A stretch of DNA of 64,000 nucleotides. Origin: Mahella australiensis 50-1 BON (GTDB lineage: Bacteria; Bacillota; Clostridia; Mahellales; Mahellaceae). Where the stretch lies: the NCBI RefSeq assembly GCF_000213255.1, contig NC_015520.1:1446001-1510000 (forward strand). The letters are read 5' to 3'. Of the stretch, positions 42,627 to 52,062 are shown one piece after another. Every line of letters begins with the position of its first letter. Position 1 is the first letter of the stretch. A program made the translations under genes and the position numbers. Under the pieces are notes generated by a model. That model saw only the letters and a list, made by a program, of their open reading frames with translations, was not told the origin of the DNA and did no database searches.

Positions 42627-43784
42627 TCAATAACTCATATTCAATAACTTCTTATATATTTGCACTCCTGCAAGCAATATGTCCTCATCGAAGTCAAAAC
42701 GATTGCTATGCAACGGTGCTGCAAATCCTTTTTTCTCATTTTTACTTCCTAGGAAAAAGTATACGCCAGACACCTTCTTCTGATAAAAGGAAAAATCCTC
42801 GGCTATCATTTGAGGCTTTACTTCAACGATATTTTCCTCGCCTATGATGCTTATAAAGCGCCTGGTTAATTCGATATCGTTAAATACTACAGGGTAGTTT
42901 ACCACTTCTTTATAGCTCAACGATGCACCGTATGCTCTTTCCATTCCTTCCAGCGCAGCCATAATCCTGCTCTTTATCAGCTCATATACATCGTCGCTGA
43001 AGGTTCGCAGCATGCCCTCTAGTACCGTGTGTTTGGCTATTATATTGCGGCGTTCTCCGCCACATATCCGGCCTATAGTAATAAGCGCTTGGTCGGCCGG
43101 ATCGACATTCCGCGTCAGTATAGACTGGAACATTTGTATTATATGCGATGCTATGACTATGGTATCTATGCCTTTATGTGGCATAGCACCGTGAGCGCTG
43201 CGGCCCATTATTTCTATATCGAATTCAGCCGTTTGTGCCATAATAGGACCCGAACGTATACCTACCTTTCCTTGTTCCACATCAGGGAATATGTGCATGG
43301 CATATATTTCATCTACTTTCGGATCATCCAATACGCCTTGTTCGATCATTATTGGAGCTCCTCCTTCCGACTCTTCTGCCGGCTGGAAGATTAAAACCAC
43401 ATTTGCGGATAAGTCGCTTTTATGCTCCGACAATAATTTAGCTATACCCAAAAGCATAGCCATGTGGCCATCGTGGCCGCAAGCATGCATAAAACCCTTA
43501 TTTTGAGAAATGTACGGTTTATCGTTAAGCTCGGTTACACATAAAGCGTCCATATCAGCCCTTAACGCTATGGTTTTGCTCGCATTCGACCCCATCATCA
43601 CAGCCTTTATTCCGGTCCGGGCCATGACTTTTATCTCGTCGAAATGCATTGTGTTCAATTGTTCAAGTATCATATCGCGCGTGAAAATTTCATTAAAGCC
43701 CGTTTCGGGATGCATATGAAGGCGTCTACGCATATCTATGATATAATCTTTAAGCGCTGAAACATCGCTATCTATCTCTATCAT
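42627..43784 (-). CDS. M20-family metal amidohydrolase (N-acyl amino acid / IAA-amino acid hydrolase type)
   Basis: 385 aa, M20D amidohydrolase. Motifs in order: MRRRLHMHPETGFNE, ALRADMDALCVTE, the metal-binding HACGHDGHMAMLLG, FQPAEESEGGAPIMIEQG, GRSAHGAMPHKGIDTIVIAS and a C-terminal EDFSFYQKKVSGVYFFLG. It removes acyl groups from amino acids or related conjugates using two metal ions. It is 2 nt downstream of a second amidohydrolase, so one transcript. The substrate is not predictable. Confidence 0.92.
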   Translation of the reverse strand: MIEIDSDVSALKDYIIDMRRRLHMHPETGFNEIFTRDMILEQLNTMHFDEIKVMARTGIKAVMMGSNASKTIALRADMDALCVTELNDKPYISQNKGFMHACGHDGHMAMLLGIAKLLSEHKSDLSANVVLIFQPAEESEGGAPIMIEQGVLDDPKVDEIYAMHIFPDVEQGKVGIRSGPIMAQTAEFDIEIMGRSAHGAMPHKGIDTIVIASHIIQMFQSILTRNVDPADQALITIGRICGGERRNIIAKHTVLEGMLRTFSDDVYELIKSRIMAALEGMERAYGASLSYKEVVNYPVVFNDIELTRRFISIIGEENIVEVKPQMIAEDFSFYQKKVSGVYFFLGSKNEKKGFAAPLHSNRFDFDEDILLAGVQIYKKLLNMSY

Positions 43785-43786
43785 AT

Positions 43787-44956
43787 CTATTGCCTCTGAA
43801 ACACCAATCGACCGTTTATAAATACCATTTGGCTTTTTGTGCGGAATTCTAAAGGATTACCGTCGAATATCGCTATATCAGCATCTTTGCCGACTTCCAA
43901 GCTTCCTACCCTATCCGCGATACCGGTTATATGAGCAGCGTTTATAGTTATAGCCTTCATAGCCTCAGCTTCATCCATGCCTTCTCTAACAGCTATGGCA
44001 GCCGATAGCGACAGATATTGCACCGGTATGACAGGATGATCGGTCATGATGGCTACTTCAAGACCTACTTTGGACAATATACCTGGTGCGGCCACGTTTT
44101 GATTGCGCAGCTCTATTTTTGAACGCTCAGAAATAAGTGGCCCCAGTATGACCGGATAACCTTCCTCCGCCAGTATATCAACTATCATATAACCTTCGGT
44201 ACAATGGTCCAACGTTATGTTTATATCAAATTCCTTGGCTATCCGTATGGCCGTCAATATGTCGTCTGCTCTATGTGCATGCACTTTTAGTGGAATCTCT
44301 TTATTTAGCACTTTCAGCAAAGCCTCCATTTCAAGATCCCTTTCCGGACGTTTCTCCGGGTCCTGAGCAGATTCCGCCAATTTATATTTGTATTCTTGCG
44401 CTTTTACGAGATTCTGGCGCAGTATACCGGCTATAGCCATGCGTGTATAAGGAGATTTTTCCTGATCATGGTAGGTACGCTTGGGGTTCTCACCTAAAGC
44501 CGCTTTAACAGCTAACGGTTCCTTTATTATCATGTCTTCTATACGCCGACCATATGTTTTTAACGCAACGAATTGTCCACCTATCACATTAGCGCTGCCC
44601 GGACCGGTGACCACTGTGGTTATACCCGCTTCCATAGCCTCCCGAAAGCATCTGTCAAATGGATTCACACCATCTATTGCCCTTAAATGCGGTGTGGAGG
44701 GATCGGTATCTTCATTGCCGTCGGCGCCTTCAAAACCCATGCCATCGTTCCACATACCGACATGGCAGTGAGCATCTATCAGGCCGGGCAATATATACAT
44801 CCCCGAGGCATCTATGATATCGACGTTTTCAGCGGCATCTATGTTATAGCCTATAGCCCTTATCTTATCATCCTCTACCAGCAAATCGCCGCCATCATAA
44901 TCTTGTCCGGCCATAGTTAGTATTTTACCGTTTTTTATGAGTATCGAATGCTTCAT
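43787..44956 (-). CDS. amidohydrolase (imidazolonepropionase/prolidase-like)
   Basis: 389 aa from ATG 44956 (AGAGG 8 nt upstream). Amidohydrolase superfamily: an N-terminal beta part (ILIKNGKILTM), the metal HxH in DAHCHVGMW, later His in PLKVHAHRADD and TLDHCTEGY, the catalytic Asp in IMTDHPVIP and the C-terminal GSLEVGKDADIAIFDGNPLE. It is a hydrolase of cyclic or linear C-N bonds. Together with the M20 enzyme and the divergent ABC importer it may scavenge an imported N-compound; that is inference. Confidence 0.9.
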   Translation of the reverse strand: MKHSILIKNGKILTMAGQDYDGGDLLVEDDKIRAIGYNIDAAENVDIIDASGMYILPGLIDAHCHVGMWNDGMGFEGADGNEDTDPSTPHLRAIDGVNPFDRCFREAMEAGITTVVTGPGSANVIGGQFVALKTYGRRIEDMIIKEPLAVKAALGENPKRTYHDQEKSPYTRMAIAGILRQNLVKAQEYKYKLAESAQDPEKRPERDLEMEALLKVLNKEIPLKVHAHRADDILTAIRIAKEFDINITLDHCTEGYMIVDILAEEGYPVILGPLISERSKIELRNQNVAAPGILSKVGLEVAIMTDHPVIPVQYLSLSAAIAVREGMDEAEAMKAITINAAHITGIADRVGSLEVGKDADIAIFDGNPLEFRTKSQMVFINGRLVFQRQ

Positions 44957-45082
44957 CAACAATTCCTCTCCTATATTGTAATAACTGAACAGTTACATTT
45001 TATCACTAATATGCGGTGATTGAAAATAGAAATCACATTTTTTATTCTTCAGAATAATATGGATTGTGACTGTTTGGGATAC

Positions 45083-45102
45083 GGCTTAATATATATTAAG
45101 CC
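45083..45102. promoter_or_regulatory. 20-bp perfect palindrome, candidate operator
   Basis: GGCTTAATAT joined to ATATTAAGCC, a perfect 20-bp palindrome between the divergent amidohydrolase pair and the ABC importer. It ends 80 nt before the importer start, so it could be an operator for either or both. Confidence 0.5.
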
Positions 45103-45182
45103 TCCTGCAAATGAAGGAAACAAATAGTTGGAAATTCCCGGATGGTCATTATGAATTATCGGAAGGAGGCGAATATAACAAT

Positions 45183-46184
45183 ATGAAAAAATTCGCAGTT
45201 GTATTTTTACTTATGATTCTAATGTTGAGTATATTGACAGGCTGCAGCGATAAAAACGGGCTGATAGAGCTAAATGTATCCGAGCCTATACATTCCATCT
45301 TCTATGCCGGTCAATACATCGCGGTCAATGAAGGCTTCTTCGAGGAAGAAGGGCTTAAAGTGGAGATAACCACCGCGCAAGGATCCGACAAGGCCATGAC
45401 TGCTATATTGTCCGGCACATCGCAAATAGCATTGGCCGGTCCCGAAACCACCGTATATGTGTATAATCAAGGCAAATCCGATTATGCGGTGAATTTCGCT
45501 CAGCTAACCAAACGCGACGGTTCATTTCTGGTAGGACGCAAACCAGAAACCGATTTTAAGTGGGAAAGCCTTAAAGATAAGACCGTTATAGGGGCTCGCC
45601 CTGGTGGAATGCCAGAAATGGTATTAGAATACGTATTAAAGCAGCACGGCCTTATGCCAGGCAAAGATGTCAACGTTATAACCAATATACAGTTGGATGC
45701 TGTGGCAGGGGCATTCAGCAGTGGTACGGGCGACTATGCGGCATTGTTTGAACCCACTGCCACTATGGTCGAAAAGGAGAACCATGGGTATGTCGTCACG
45801 TCGATCGGAAAAGCCGGCGGCGAGGTGCCTTATACAGCATTCTCAGCTACCAAAAGCTATATAGAAAAACACCCCGACATCATACAAAAATTTACTAATG
45901 CGATATATAAAGCCCAACTATGGGTGGAGCAGCACAGCTCGAAGGAAATAGCCGAGGCTATAAAATCATTTTTCCCGGATACCGACATGGATGTACTGAC
46001 AACAGTGGTACAACGCTATAAAGATCAGGATACCTGGGCCAAAGACCCGATAATGAAGGAAGAGGCTTTCATGCATATGCAGGATATCATCAAAGAGGCC
46101 GGAGAACTTGATAAAACAGCGCCTTACGATGAACTGGTAACAGTGGAATTCGCTAAAAAAGCCATAGAGAATATAAAGCCTTAA
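45183..46184 (+). CDS. ABC transporter substrate-binding lipoprotein (NMT1/SsuA-like)
   Basis: 333 aa from ATG 45183, with AAGGAGG about 13 nt upstream; the frame extends 72 nt further without a ribosome site. The signal peptide has a lipobox (LSILTGCSD, Cys about 21). The mature protein matches the NMT1/THI5/SsuA/TauA fold: FYAGQYIAVNEGFFEEEGLKV, LSGTSQIALAGPETT, KTVIGARPGGMPEMVLEYVLKQHG. Members bind sulfonates, nitrate, thiamine precursors or riboflavin, so the ligand is open. It is the first gene of the importer operon. Confidence 0.9.
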   Translation: MKKFAVVFLLMILMLSILTGCSDKNGLIELNVSEPIHSIFYAGQYIAVNEGFFEEEGLKVEITTAQGSDKAMTAILSGTSQIALAGPETTVYVYNQGKSDYAVNFAQLTKRDGSFLVGRKPETDFKWESLKDKTVIGARPGGMPEMVLEYVLKQHGLMPGKDVNVITNIQLDAVAGAFSSGTGDYAALFEPTATMVEKENHGYVVTSIGKAGGEVPYTAFSATKSYIEKHPDIIQKFTNAIYKAQLWVEQHSSKEIAEAIKSFFPDTDMDVLTTVVQRYKDQDTWAKDPIMKEEAFMHMQDIIKEAGELDKTAPYDELVTVEFAKKAIENIKP

Positions 46185-46193
46185 GCCGCGATA

Positions 46194-46229
46194 GCAAAAT
46201 GCCCGATCCTGAGAGATTGGGCATTTTGC
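46194..46229 (+). other. intercistronic hairpin after the binding-protein gene
   Basis: GCAAAATGCCC (46194-46204) pairs perfectly with GGGCATTTTGC (46219-46229). No T-run follows, so it may stabilise the upstream mRNA and give a surplus of binding protein over the membrane subunits. It could also be a partial terminator. Confidence 0.65.
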
Positions 46230-46298
46230 ATGAAACGGCACCTTTGCCTTACCCCCGGAATATAATAAAAATGATCAACTTTGGAGGAGGCAGAACAA

Positions 46299-47072
46299 GT
46301 GTCACAAATTATGGTGCATGTGGACAAAATAGGACTGACATATCAGACTGCAGAAGGAGAAACCGAGGCGATAAGAGATATATCTATGGATATATATGAA
46401 AAGGATTTTGTAGGCATTGTAGGGCCGAGTGGCTGCGGCAAATCCACGTTGCTATCTATTATAGCCGGCCTTATAAAACCCACTCGTGGAACCGTGATTG
46501 TGGACGGTCAGCCGGTTGACGGTCCATCCAATAAAATAGGATATATGTTGCAGGAGGATTACTTGTTTGAATGGAGGAGCATATGGCAAAACGTACTGCT
46601 CGGCCTGGAAATACAAAATAAAGTCAATGAAAGTACAAAATCACACGTGGAGCAGCTACTAAAAAATTATGGCTTATATGAATTCAGATACCATTATCCA
46701 CACCAATTGTCCGGCGGCATGCGCCAACGCGCGGCTTTGATCCGAACGCTGGCATTGAACCCGGAGATACTGTTACTAGATGAGCCCTTTTCAGCACTCG
46801 ACTACCAAACCAGGCTGGCCGTATCTGAAGAAGTAGCCGCTATTATAAAACAGGAAGGAAAAACAGCTGTCTTGGTGACCCATGACATATCGGAGGCTAT
46901 CTCCATGTCAGACAGGATATATGTGCTGAGCCAACGCCCTGCCATCGTTAAGAATGTATATGATATACGGCTTAGCTGCCAAGATAAAACGCCGCTCAAT
47001 GCCAGAAAATGCCCCGAATTCAGGGAGTATTTCAACAGCATATGGAAGGAGCTGGACATACATGTCGGTTAA
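46299..47072 (+). CDS. ABC transporter ATP-binding protein (SsuB/TauB/NMT type)
   Basis: 257 aa from GTG 46299, 8 nt after GGAGGAGG; the TTG at 46281 overlaps the ribosome site. Walker A GPSGCGKSTLL, Q-loop MLQEDYLFEW, signature LSGGMRQRAALIRTLAL, Walker B ILLLDEPFSALD and switch His in VLVTHDISEA are intact. It powers the importer with the permease, whose start lies 11 nt inside its 3' end. CysA/NitD-like. Confidence 0.93.
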   Translation: MSQIMVHVDKIGLTYQTAEGETEAIRDISMDIYEKDFVGIVGPSGCGKSTLLSIIAGLIKPTRGTVIVDGQPVDGPSNKIGYMLQEDYLFEWRSIWQNVLLGLEIQNKVNESTKSHVEQLLKNYGLYEFRYHYPHQLSGGMRQRAALIRTLALNPEILLLDEPFSALDYQTRLAVSEEVAAIIKQEGKTAVLVTHDISEAISMSDRIYVLSQRPAIVKNVYDIRLSCQDKTPLNARKCPEFREYFNSIWKELDIHVG

Positions 47073-47877
47073 CCGCGATATCTTCGTCTCACCTGAAAGG
47101 CAAAGTTACTTAAAACAGATGAAAAAGCGACGCCAGAATATTATTCTAGGAAGGGTATTGATATTGATCGGCCTTATCGCCGGATGGGAAGCAGCTGCCG
47201 ATTTAGGTATAATCGACCCTTTTATAACCAGCCAACCGTCTAAAATACTTACAACCATAATCGATCTGCATAATGACGGCCAATTATATAATCATATATG
47301 GGCTACTGTTGCGGAAACTATGGTCGGCTTCATCGTAGGCACGGCTTTCGGCACTCTGATAGCCATAGGCCTATGGTGGTCGGACTATGTATGTAAGATT
47401 TTGGATCCATATTTGGTAGTATTAAACAGCCTGCCTAAACCGGCATTAGGCCCCATACTCATAGTATGGCTGGGCAACGGCAAACTAGCCATTATAGCGA
47501 TGGCTCTTCTAATATCGCTCATAGTGACCATTATAACGGTGCTGAACGGTTTTTTAGAAGTAGATAAAAACAAAATAAAACTTTTACAGACCTTTGGCGC
47601 TTCTAAAGCCCAGATACTGACTAAGGTCATATTGCCGGCCAGCGTTCCTACCGTTATATCAGCTCTTAAAATAAATGTGGGGCTTTCCTGGGTAGGTGTG
47701 ATAATGGGCGAATTCCTGGTATCCAAAGAAGGGCTTGGATATTTGATAATATACGGCAGCCAGGTATTCGAATTGGACCTCGTTATGAGCAGCGTAATAA
47801 TATTGGCCATCGTAGCCGCTATAATGTATCAGGCTGTAAGCTATCTTGAAACGCGGTTTATGCAATATAAAGAGTAA
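47062..47877 (+). CDS. ABC transporter permease (SsuC/TauC type)
   Basis: 271 aa from ATG 47062 (GGAG upstream), overlapping the ATPase gene. About six membrane helices are seen, starting ILGRVLILIGLIAGWEAA, with the ATPase-coupling EAA loop EVDKNKIKLLQTFGASKAQIL, then ILPASVPTVISALKINVGLSWVGVIMGEFL (quoted by its two halves). It completes an SBP-ATPase-permease importer for a small organic nitrogen or sulfur compound; substrate unknown. Confidence 0.92.
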   Translation: MSVNRDIFVSPERQSYLKQMKKRRQNIILGRVLILIGLIAGWEAAADLGIIDPFITSQPSKILTTIIDLHNDGQLYNHIWATVAETMVGFIVGTAFGTLIAIGLWWSDYVCKILDPYLVVLNSLPKPALGPILIVWLGNGKLAIIAMALLISLIVTIITVLNGFLEVDKNKIKLLQTFGASKAQILTKVILPASVPTVISALKINVGLSWVGVIMGEFLVSKEGLGYLIIYGSQVFELDLVMSSVIILAIVAAIMYQAVSYLETRFMQYKE

Positions 47878-47891
47878 AAGTGCAGGCTTTT

Positions 47892-47938
47892 GAAGCATAG
47901 AACCACAACAATCGTTTATTGCGTTGTGGTTCAGCTTC
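47892..47938. terminator. hairpin between convergent permease and aldolase genes
   Basis: GAAGC pairs with GCTTC and GAACCACAAC (47900-47909) with GTTGTGGTTC (47923-47932). T-runs are weak on both sides; a bidirectional terminator role is inferred from the convergent setting. Confidence 0.55.
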
Positions 47939-47973
47939 ATCAGCCGCAGCAAGTGTACAATCCTATCCCTTTG

Positions 47974-48783
47974 TTATCTTAACTGTTCCATAACTTTCCT
48001 AGTCACTTCAGCCACTATATCGGCTATATCGTCATTTTTTACAGTTGATTGTTTTGATCCGCTTTGGCTGTCCGATTGATTTTCTTCTATTTTGCACGTA
48101 CCATCGGCGTATTGGCACCCTTCACAACCCGGATGACGTCCCTTTATACCCATCTTCTCCCTTACATGCATCAATTTCTCCACATTGTCGGGCGATATGT
48201 CCTTTGCACCTCCAAGATTATTAGCCAGATACAACAACTGAGCGTAAAAATCGAGCGTTTCCATCTTGAAGTAGGCGTTCATCAGATCATAGCCGTAGGT
48301 CAGAGCACCATGATTTTCCAGCAACAAGGCATCGTAATTCGGCAGATATTTGGCTATGGCATTTGGGATTTCTTCGGTTGAAGGTGTACCATATTCGGCT
48401 ATAGGCACCGTACCCAGCGAAATAACGGCCTCAGGCATAACACAACGTGTCAGAGGTATGCCGGCTATGGCAAAGGCTGTTGCATATGGTGGATGAGCAT
48501 GTACTACAGCTCTAACGTCAGGCCTGTCTTTGTATACTCTCAAATGCATTTTGAGTTCGGACGACGGCTTCCAGCTACCGCTTACAACTTCACCGTTCAT
48601 GTTGACCTTGATCAACATATCCGGTGTCAGAAAGCCTTTGCTGACACCGGTAGGGGTAGTCCAAATTTCGTCGTCATCTACCCTTACAGTTATATTGCCA
48701 TCATTGGCTGCTACAAAACCCCTATTGTATATGCGACGTCCTATCTCGCATATCTCTTCTTTTATCTTAAAATCAGAATACAT
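47974..48783 (-). CDS. fucA: class II aldolase (L-fuculose-phosphate type) with microcompartment-like tail
   Basis: 269 aa. Residues 1-215 are a class II aldolase/adducin domain with zinc ligands in VVHAHPPYATAFA and the later LLENHGALTYGYD, plus FVAANDGNITVR and TPTGVSKG. It is longer than plain FucA (about 215 aa). A Cys-rich stretch (GCEGCQYADGTC) leads by a Ser/Gln linker to an amphipathic C-terminal helix, DIADIVAEVTRKVMEQL. That last feature is the pattern of encapsulation peptides on fucose/rhamnose microcompartment aldolases. No shell genes are in the window. Lactaldehyde and DHAP would be products; the DeoR regulator upstream probably controls it. Confidence 0.85.
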   Translation of the reverse strand: MYSDFKIKEEICEIGRRIYNRGFVAANDGNITVRVDDDEIWTTPTGVSKGFLTPDMLIKVNMNGEVVSGSWKPSSELKMHLRVYKDRPDVRAVVHAHPPYATAFAIAGIPLTRCVMPEAVISLGTVPIAEYGTPSTEEIPNAIAKYLPNYDALLLENHGALTYGYDLMNAYFKMETLDFYAQLLYLANNLGGAKDISPDNVEKLMHVREKMGIKGRHPGCEGCQYADGTCKIEENQSDSQSGSKQSTVKNDDIADIVAEVTRKVMEQLR

Positions 48784-48840
48784 AAGACCTTCTCCTCTTG
48801 TTGAATTAACTTTACCCTTATTGTATCATTTATAAAGCAA

Positions 48841-49659
48841 TTAATCAACATTTAAGTCCGTTTTATTTTGATTATAATCGCTTGTTTCCTCATTTTTCAG
48901 TGCATACAACAATTCTATGTCATTATCCTTCATGAAAGCTTCCCATTCCTTAGGCAATTTTTCATCTGTTATAAATACGTCTATGTCCTTTATAGAGCAT
49001 ATCGTAGCAAATGATACTTTATCCAATTTGGTATGGTCGGCCAATAACACTATGCGCTGCGCCGCTTTTATCATGATTTTCTTCAGTTCTGCTTCAAATT
49101 CATTGGACTCGGTTACAAATTTATCCAGGCTCATACCTTTGCATGACATAAAGAATATATCGGCATTATAATTGGATATAGCCCTCTCGGCTGAATGACC
49201 TACAAAGGATAATGAACTGCTGCGCAACATACCGCCTGTGGAAATAACGGATATATTTTCATAAGGCGCTAATTCAGATGCTATTTTTAGGCCATTAGTT
49301 ATCACCGTCAGGCGCTTTTTATCTTTTAAAAATCTGGCCATCTGCAACACAGTGGTACTGGAATCCATAATTATAGTATCCCCATCTTCGACAAGACCAG
49401 CAGCCGTCCGCCCCATGAGCTCCTTACCTTCTTTATTGGTTACTTCCCTTATTGATATAGGTAATTCCAAATGCAGACCCTCGCTCAATACCGCACCACC
49501 ATACGTGCGTCGCAGCAAACCTTCTTTCTCCAATTTGGCCAAGTCTCTGCGCACAGTTTCCTCGGTTATATTAAACAAGCGGCTCAGATCAGGCACAGCA
49601 ACACTTTGGTTCTCATAGAGAAGGTCCATGATTTTCTTTCGCCTTTCTACAGCTAGCAT
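48841..49659 (-). CDS. DeoR-family sugar-phosphate-responsive regulator
   Basis: 272 aa from ATG 49659 (AAGGAAGGA upstream); the longer frame has a hydrophobic, unrelated extension. The N-terminal HTH is LAVERRKKIMDLLYENQSVA with VPDLSRLFNITEETVRRDLAKLEKEGLLRRTYGG (the DeoR signature, given by key parts). The C-terminal sugar-phosphate-sensing DeoRC domain has DGDTIIMDSSTTVLQMA, LTVITNGLKIA and VLLADHTKLDKVSF. It is 57 nt upstream of the aldolase gene on the same strand and is its likely regulator. Confidence 0.92.
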   Translation of the reverse strand: MLAVERRKKIMDLLYENQSVAVPDLSRLFNITEETVRRDLAKLEKEGLLRRTYGGAVLSEGLHLELPISIREVTNKEGKELMGRTAAGLVEDGDTIIMDSSTTVLQMARFLKDKKRLTVITNGLKIASELAPYENISVISTGGMLRSSSLSFVGHSAERAISNYNADIFFMSCKGMSLDKFVTESNEFEAELKKIMIKAAQRIVLLADHTKLDKVSFATICSIKDIDVFITDEKLPKEWEAFMKDNDIELLYALKNEETSDYNQNKTDLNVD

Positions 49660-49701
49660 AATGATCCTTCCTTCCCGTTTATCTATTGAATTTATAGGAA
49701 T

Positions 49702-49730
49702 ATTATATAATCTTATACGGAAATTATCAA
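49702..49730 (-). promoter_or_regulatory. sigma-A promoter of the DeoR gene
   Basis: Minus strand TTGATA (49730-49725), 17-bp spacer, TATAAT (49707-49702). Confidence 0.8.
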
Positions 49731-49735
49731 CACCA

Positions 49736-49771
49736 AATAAAAAACAAAGCCAAATCAAAAGGCGATTTGGC
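49736..49771 (-). terminator. terminator of the pyr operon
   Basis: On the minus strand GCCAAATC pairs with GATTTGGC around a 7-nt loop (49749-49771), followed by TTTGTTTTTT. It is 23 nt after the pyrE stop. Confidence 0.92.
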
Positions 49772-49793
49772 GTGAAAAGCATGTTGATTTTGA

Positions 49794-50375
49794 TTATGCA
49801 CGGAATTTTCTACTACCAGGTTTGACTACAGGGATACCGTCCTTGCATAACGGGCATTCCGATGCCTCATATGAGGGTATATCCATAGCTATAGCAGCGC
49901 ACAATTTTGTCCCAAAATCCACATTACCATTGCTCCTGTCCACTACTACAGCCACACCGGCCAATTCAGCCTGGGATTGTTTTACTAATTCTATTACCTC
50001 TTTAACCGATCCCCCGGTGGTTATAACATCTTCAGCCACCACTACCCTAGTCCCTGCCGGTATTTCAAACCCGCGCCGCAATGTCATGACACCGTCTTCC
50101 CTTTCGGCGAATATGGCTTTGGCATCAAGTTGTCTAGCCAATTCATATGCTATTATTATGCCACCTATGGCAGGCCCTATAACCAGATCCACTTTTTCAT
50201 CCGAAAATCCTTCTGCCAGGGATTTACATACAAGTTCACTATATTCCGGGTACTGAAACAGTTTGGCGCATTGCATGTAGCGGTCGCTGTGCCTGCCTGA
50301 TGTAAGAAGAAAATGACCGTTTAATAGGACACCGGTCTTATTCAATATATCCATCACTTGTTCTTTTGTCAGCAT
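49794..50375 (-). CDS. pyrE: orotate phosphoribosyltransferase
   Basis: 193 aa, PRT type I fold. The PRPP loop is [20 protein letters not shown]; an N-terminal [21 protein letters not shown] and [19 protein letters not shown] are typical of the short PyrE class of clostridia and thermophiles. A C-terminal Cys pair ([20 protein letters not shown]) is characteristic of that class. It makes OMP from orotate and PRPP. Last gene of the pyr operon, overlapping pyrD by 7 nt. Confidence 0.95.
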   Translation of the reverse strand: MLTKEQVMDILNKTGVLLNGHFLLTSGRHSDRYMQCAKLFQYPEYSELVCKSLAEGFSDEKVDLVIGPAIGGIIIAYELARQLDAKAIFAEREDGVMTLRRGFEIPAGTRVVVAEDVITTGGSVKEVIELVKQSQAELAGVAVVVDRSNGNVDFGTKLCAAIAMDIPSYEASECPLCKDGIPVVKPGSRKFRA

Positions 50376-51283
50376 ATTAACCCTCCTGTTATATCTTTTA
50401 TAGTTTTTAATCCATTATCGAGCATATATTGCTCTATATCATCTATGATTCTAACCGTCGCCATAGGTTCTACGAGATTAGCCGTGCCGACCTGCACTGC
50501 AACGGCTCCCGCCAGCATAAACTCGATGGCATCGTTTCCGTTCATTATACCCCCCATACCTATTACAGGTATATCCACCGTTTGCGCTGCCTGCCATACC
50601 ATATAAAGTGCAACCGGTTTTATAGCAGGTCCGGATAGACCTCCCGTTATATTGCCTAATATTGGTCTTCTGGTGTGAGGATCTATAGCCATGCCGAGCA
50701 ATGTATTTATGAGCGATAATGCATCCGCACCGGCGTCCTGTGCGGCCGATGCCACATCCTTTATGCTTCCGACGTTTGGGCTGAGCTTTACCACAAGCGG
50801 ATGGTGACAATAATTGCGTACCTGCTTTGTTATATCATAAACGCTTTCAGGCGTCGCACCAAATGACAATCCACCTTCTTTAACATTTGGGCATGAGATA
50901 TTAAGCTCCAGCATATCTATATCGGCTTTATCGAGCTTGTTTGCGGCTACACAATATTCATCCCTGCTGTTACCCGCCAGATTGGCTATTACAACGGTAT
51001 CGAACTGTTTGAGATATGGCAGTTCATTGCTTATGAAAGCATCGACGCCGGGGTTTTGCAAACCGACACTATTTAATATCCCTGCCGCGGTTTCTGCTAT
51101 ACGCGGAGGAGGATTGCCTTCTCTGGGATATAATGTTAATCCTTTAACCGATATTCCGCCTAATCTGTTCAGGTCTAAATATCGGCTGTATTCGCGCCCG
51201 AAAGCGAAGGTACCTGAAGCGGCTATGACCGGATTCTTAAGTTTCACACCGCATATATCCACGCACATGCTTATCTCATTCAT
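50369..51283 (-). CDS. pyrD: dihydroorotate dehydrogenase B, catalytic subunit
   Basis: 304 aa, class 1B DHODH. FMN-binding barrel with [39 protein letters not shown], the catalytic-loop Cys in [19 protein letters not shown], and the C-terminal [27 protein letters not shown] (by parts). It pairs with PyrK to use NAD+ as acceptor. It overlaps pyrK by 8 nt and pyrE by 7 nt, so translation is coupled. Confidence 0.96.
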   Translation of the reverse strand: MNEISMCVDICGVKLKNPVIAASGTFAFGREYSRYLDLNRLGGISVKGLTLYPREGNPPPRIAETAAGILNSVGLQNPGVDAFISNELPYLKQFDTVVIANLAGNSRDEYCVAANKLDKADIDMLELNISCPNVKEGGLSFGATPESVYDITKQVRNYCHHPLVVKLSPNVGSIKDVASAAQDAGADALSLINTLLGMAIDPHTRRPILGNITGGLSGPAIKPVALYMVWQAAQTVDIPVIGMGGIMNGNDAIEFMLAGAVAVQVGTANLVEPMATVRIIDDIEQYMLDNGLKTIKDITGGLIC

Positions 51284-52058
51284 CGAAACTCACCTCATGG
51301 CTCCAAAATACAGGTCCGTCCGCACATACGCGTCTATAGTGCCATTCACCGTCGCTCTTGATTTTACAATTGCATACTAAACAAGCACCTATCCCGCAGC
51401 CCATCCTCTCTTCCAGCGATACTACACATGGCACATCGTATTGCTCGGCTATACAAGCCAGCGATTTGAGCATCTTTGATGGCCCGCAACCCGCTATAAT
51501 TTGTGGCTTATGCGCGCGCAGCGCCAACGTTAGTTCATCGGTTACCAAACCTTTATACCCATAACTGCCATCCTCAGTAGCTATGATAACACGTTTGCTA
51601 TATTGCTCAAACGGTTGCCATAGAGGCTTAAATTCATCGCTTCTGAAACCCAGGATCGAGACTATATCGGCTTTATCCTTATATTGCTGTGCCAAAAGCT
51701 GCAGAGGAAAAACACCTATCCCCCCACCTACCAGCCATATTTCGTTAATATCGGCTGGCATCACAGCTTCAAATGAATTGCCGAGAGGACACAAAATGTC
51801 GAGTTTAGATCCTCTTACTTGTTCAGCCAGCCATCGCGTACCCTTACCTTTTACCTGATAGGTGATATATATAATACCATTCTCAGCATCGATCTGGCAT
51901 ACGCTTATAGGCCGTCGTAGTAACGGGTCATAGCTTTGCCCGCATCGCACGTGCACAAACTGTCCTGCCTGTATGCTTTCGGCAGTATCGCCAAGCTGTA
52001 TGCCCATATTATATATGCTTGGCGATATCAAATCATTGCTGTATACTATCCCTTTCAT
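51276..52058 (-). CDS. pyrK: dihydroorotate dehydrogenase B, electron-transfer subunit
   Basis: 260 aa. Ferredoxin-NADP reductase-like fold: an FAD-binding barrel (QFVHVRCGQSYDPLLRRPISV), the NAD-binding LVGGGIGVFPLQLLAQ and a C-terminal [2Fe-2S] set CGIGACLVCNC with a later Cys in VCADGPVF. It transfers electrons from PyrD FMN to NAD+. Its presence marks the anaerobic class 1B system. Confidence 0.95.
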   Translation of the reverse strand: MKGIVYSNDLISPSIYNMGIQLGDTAESIQAGQFVHVRCGQSYDPLLRRPISVCQIDAENGIIYITYQVKGKGTRWLAEQVRGSKLDILCPLGNSFEAVMPADINEIWLVGGGIGVFPLQLLAQQYKDKADIVSILGFRSDEFKPLWQPFEQYSKRVIIATEDGSYGYKGLVTDELTLALRAHKPQIIAGCGPSKMLKSLACIAEQYDVPCVVSLEERMGCGIGACLVCNCKIKSDGEWHYRRVCADGPVFWSHEVSFDE

Positions 52059-52062
52059 AACC

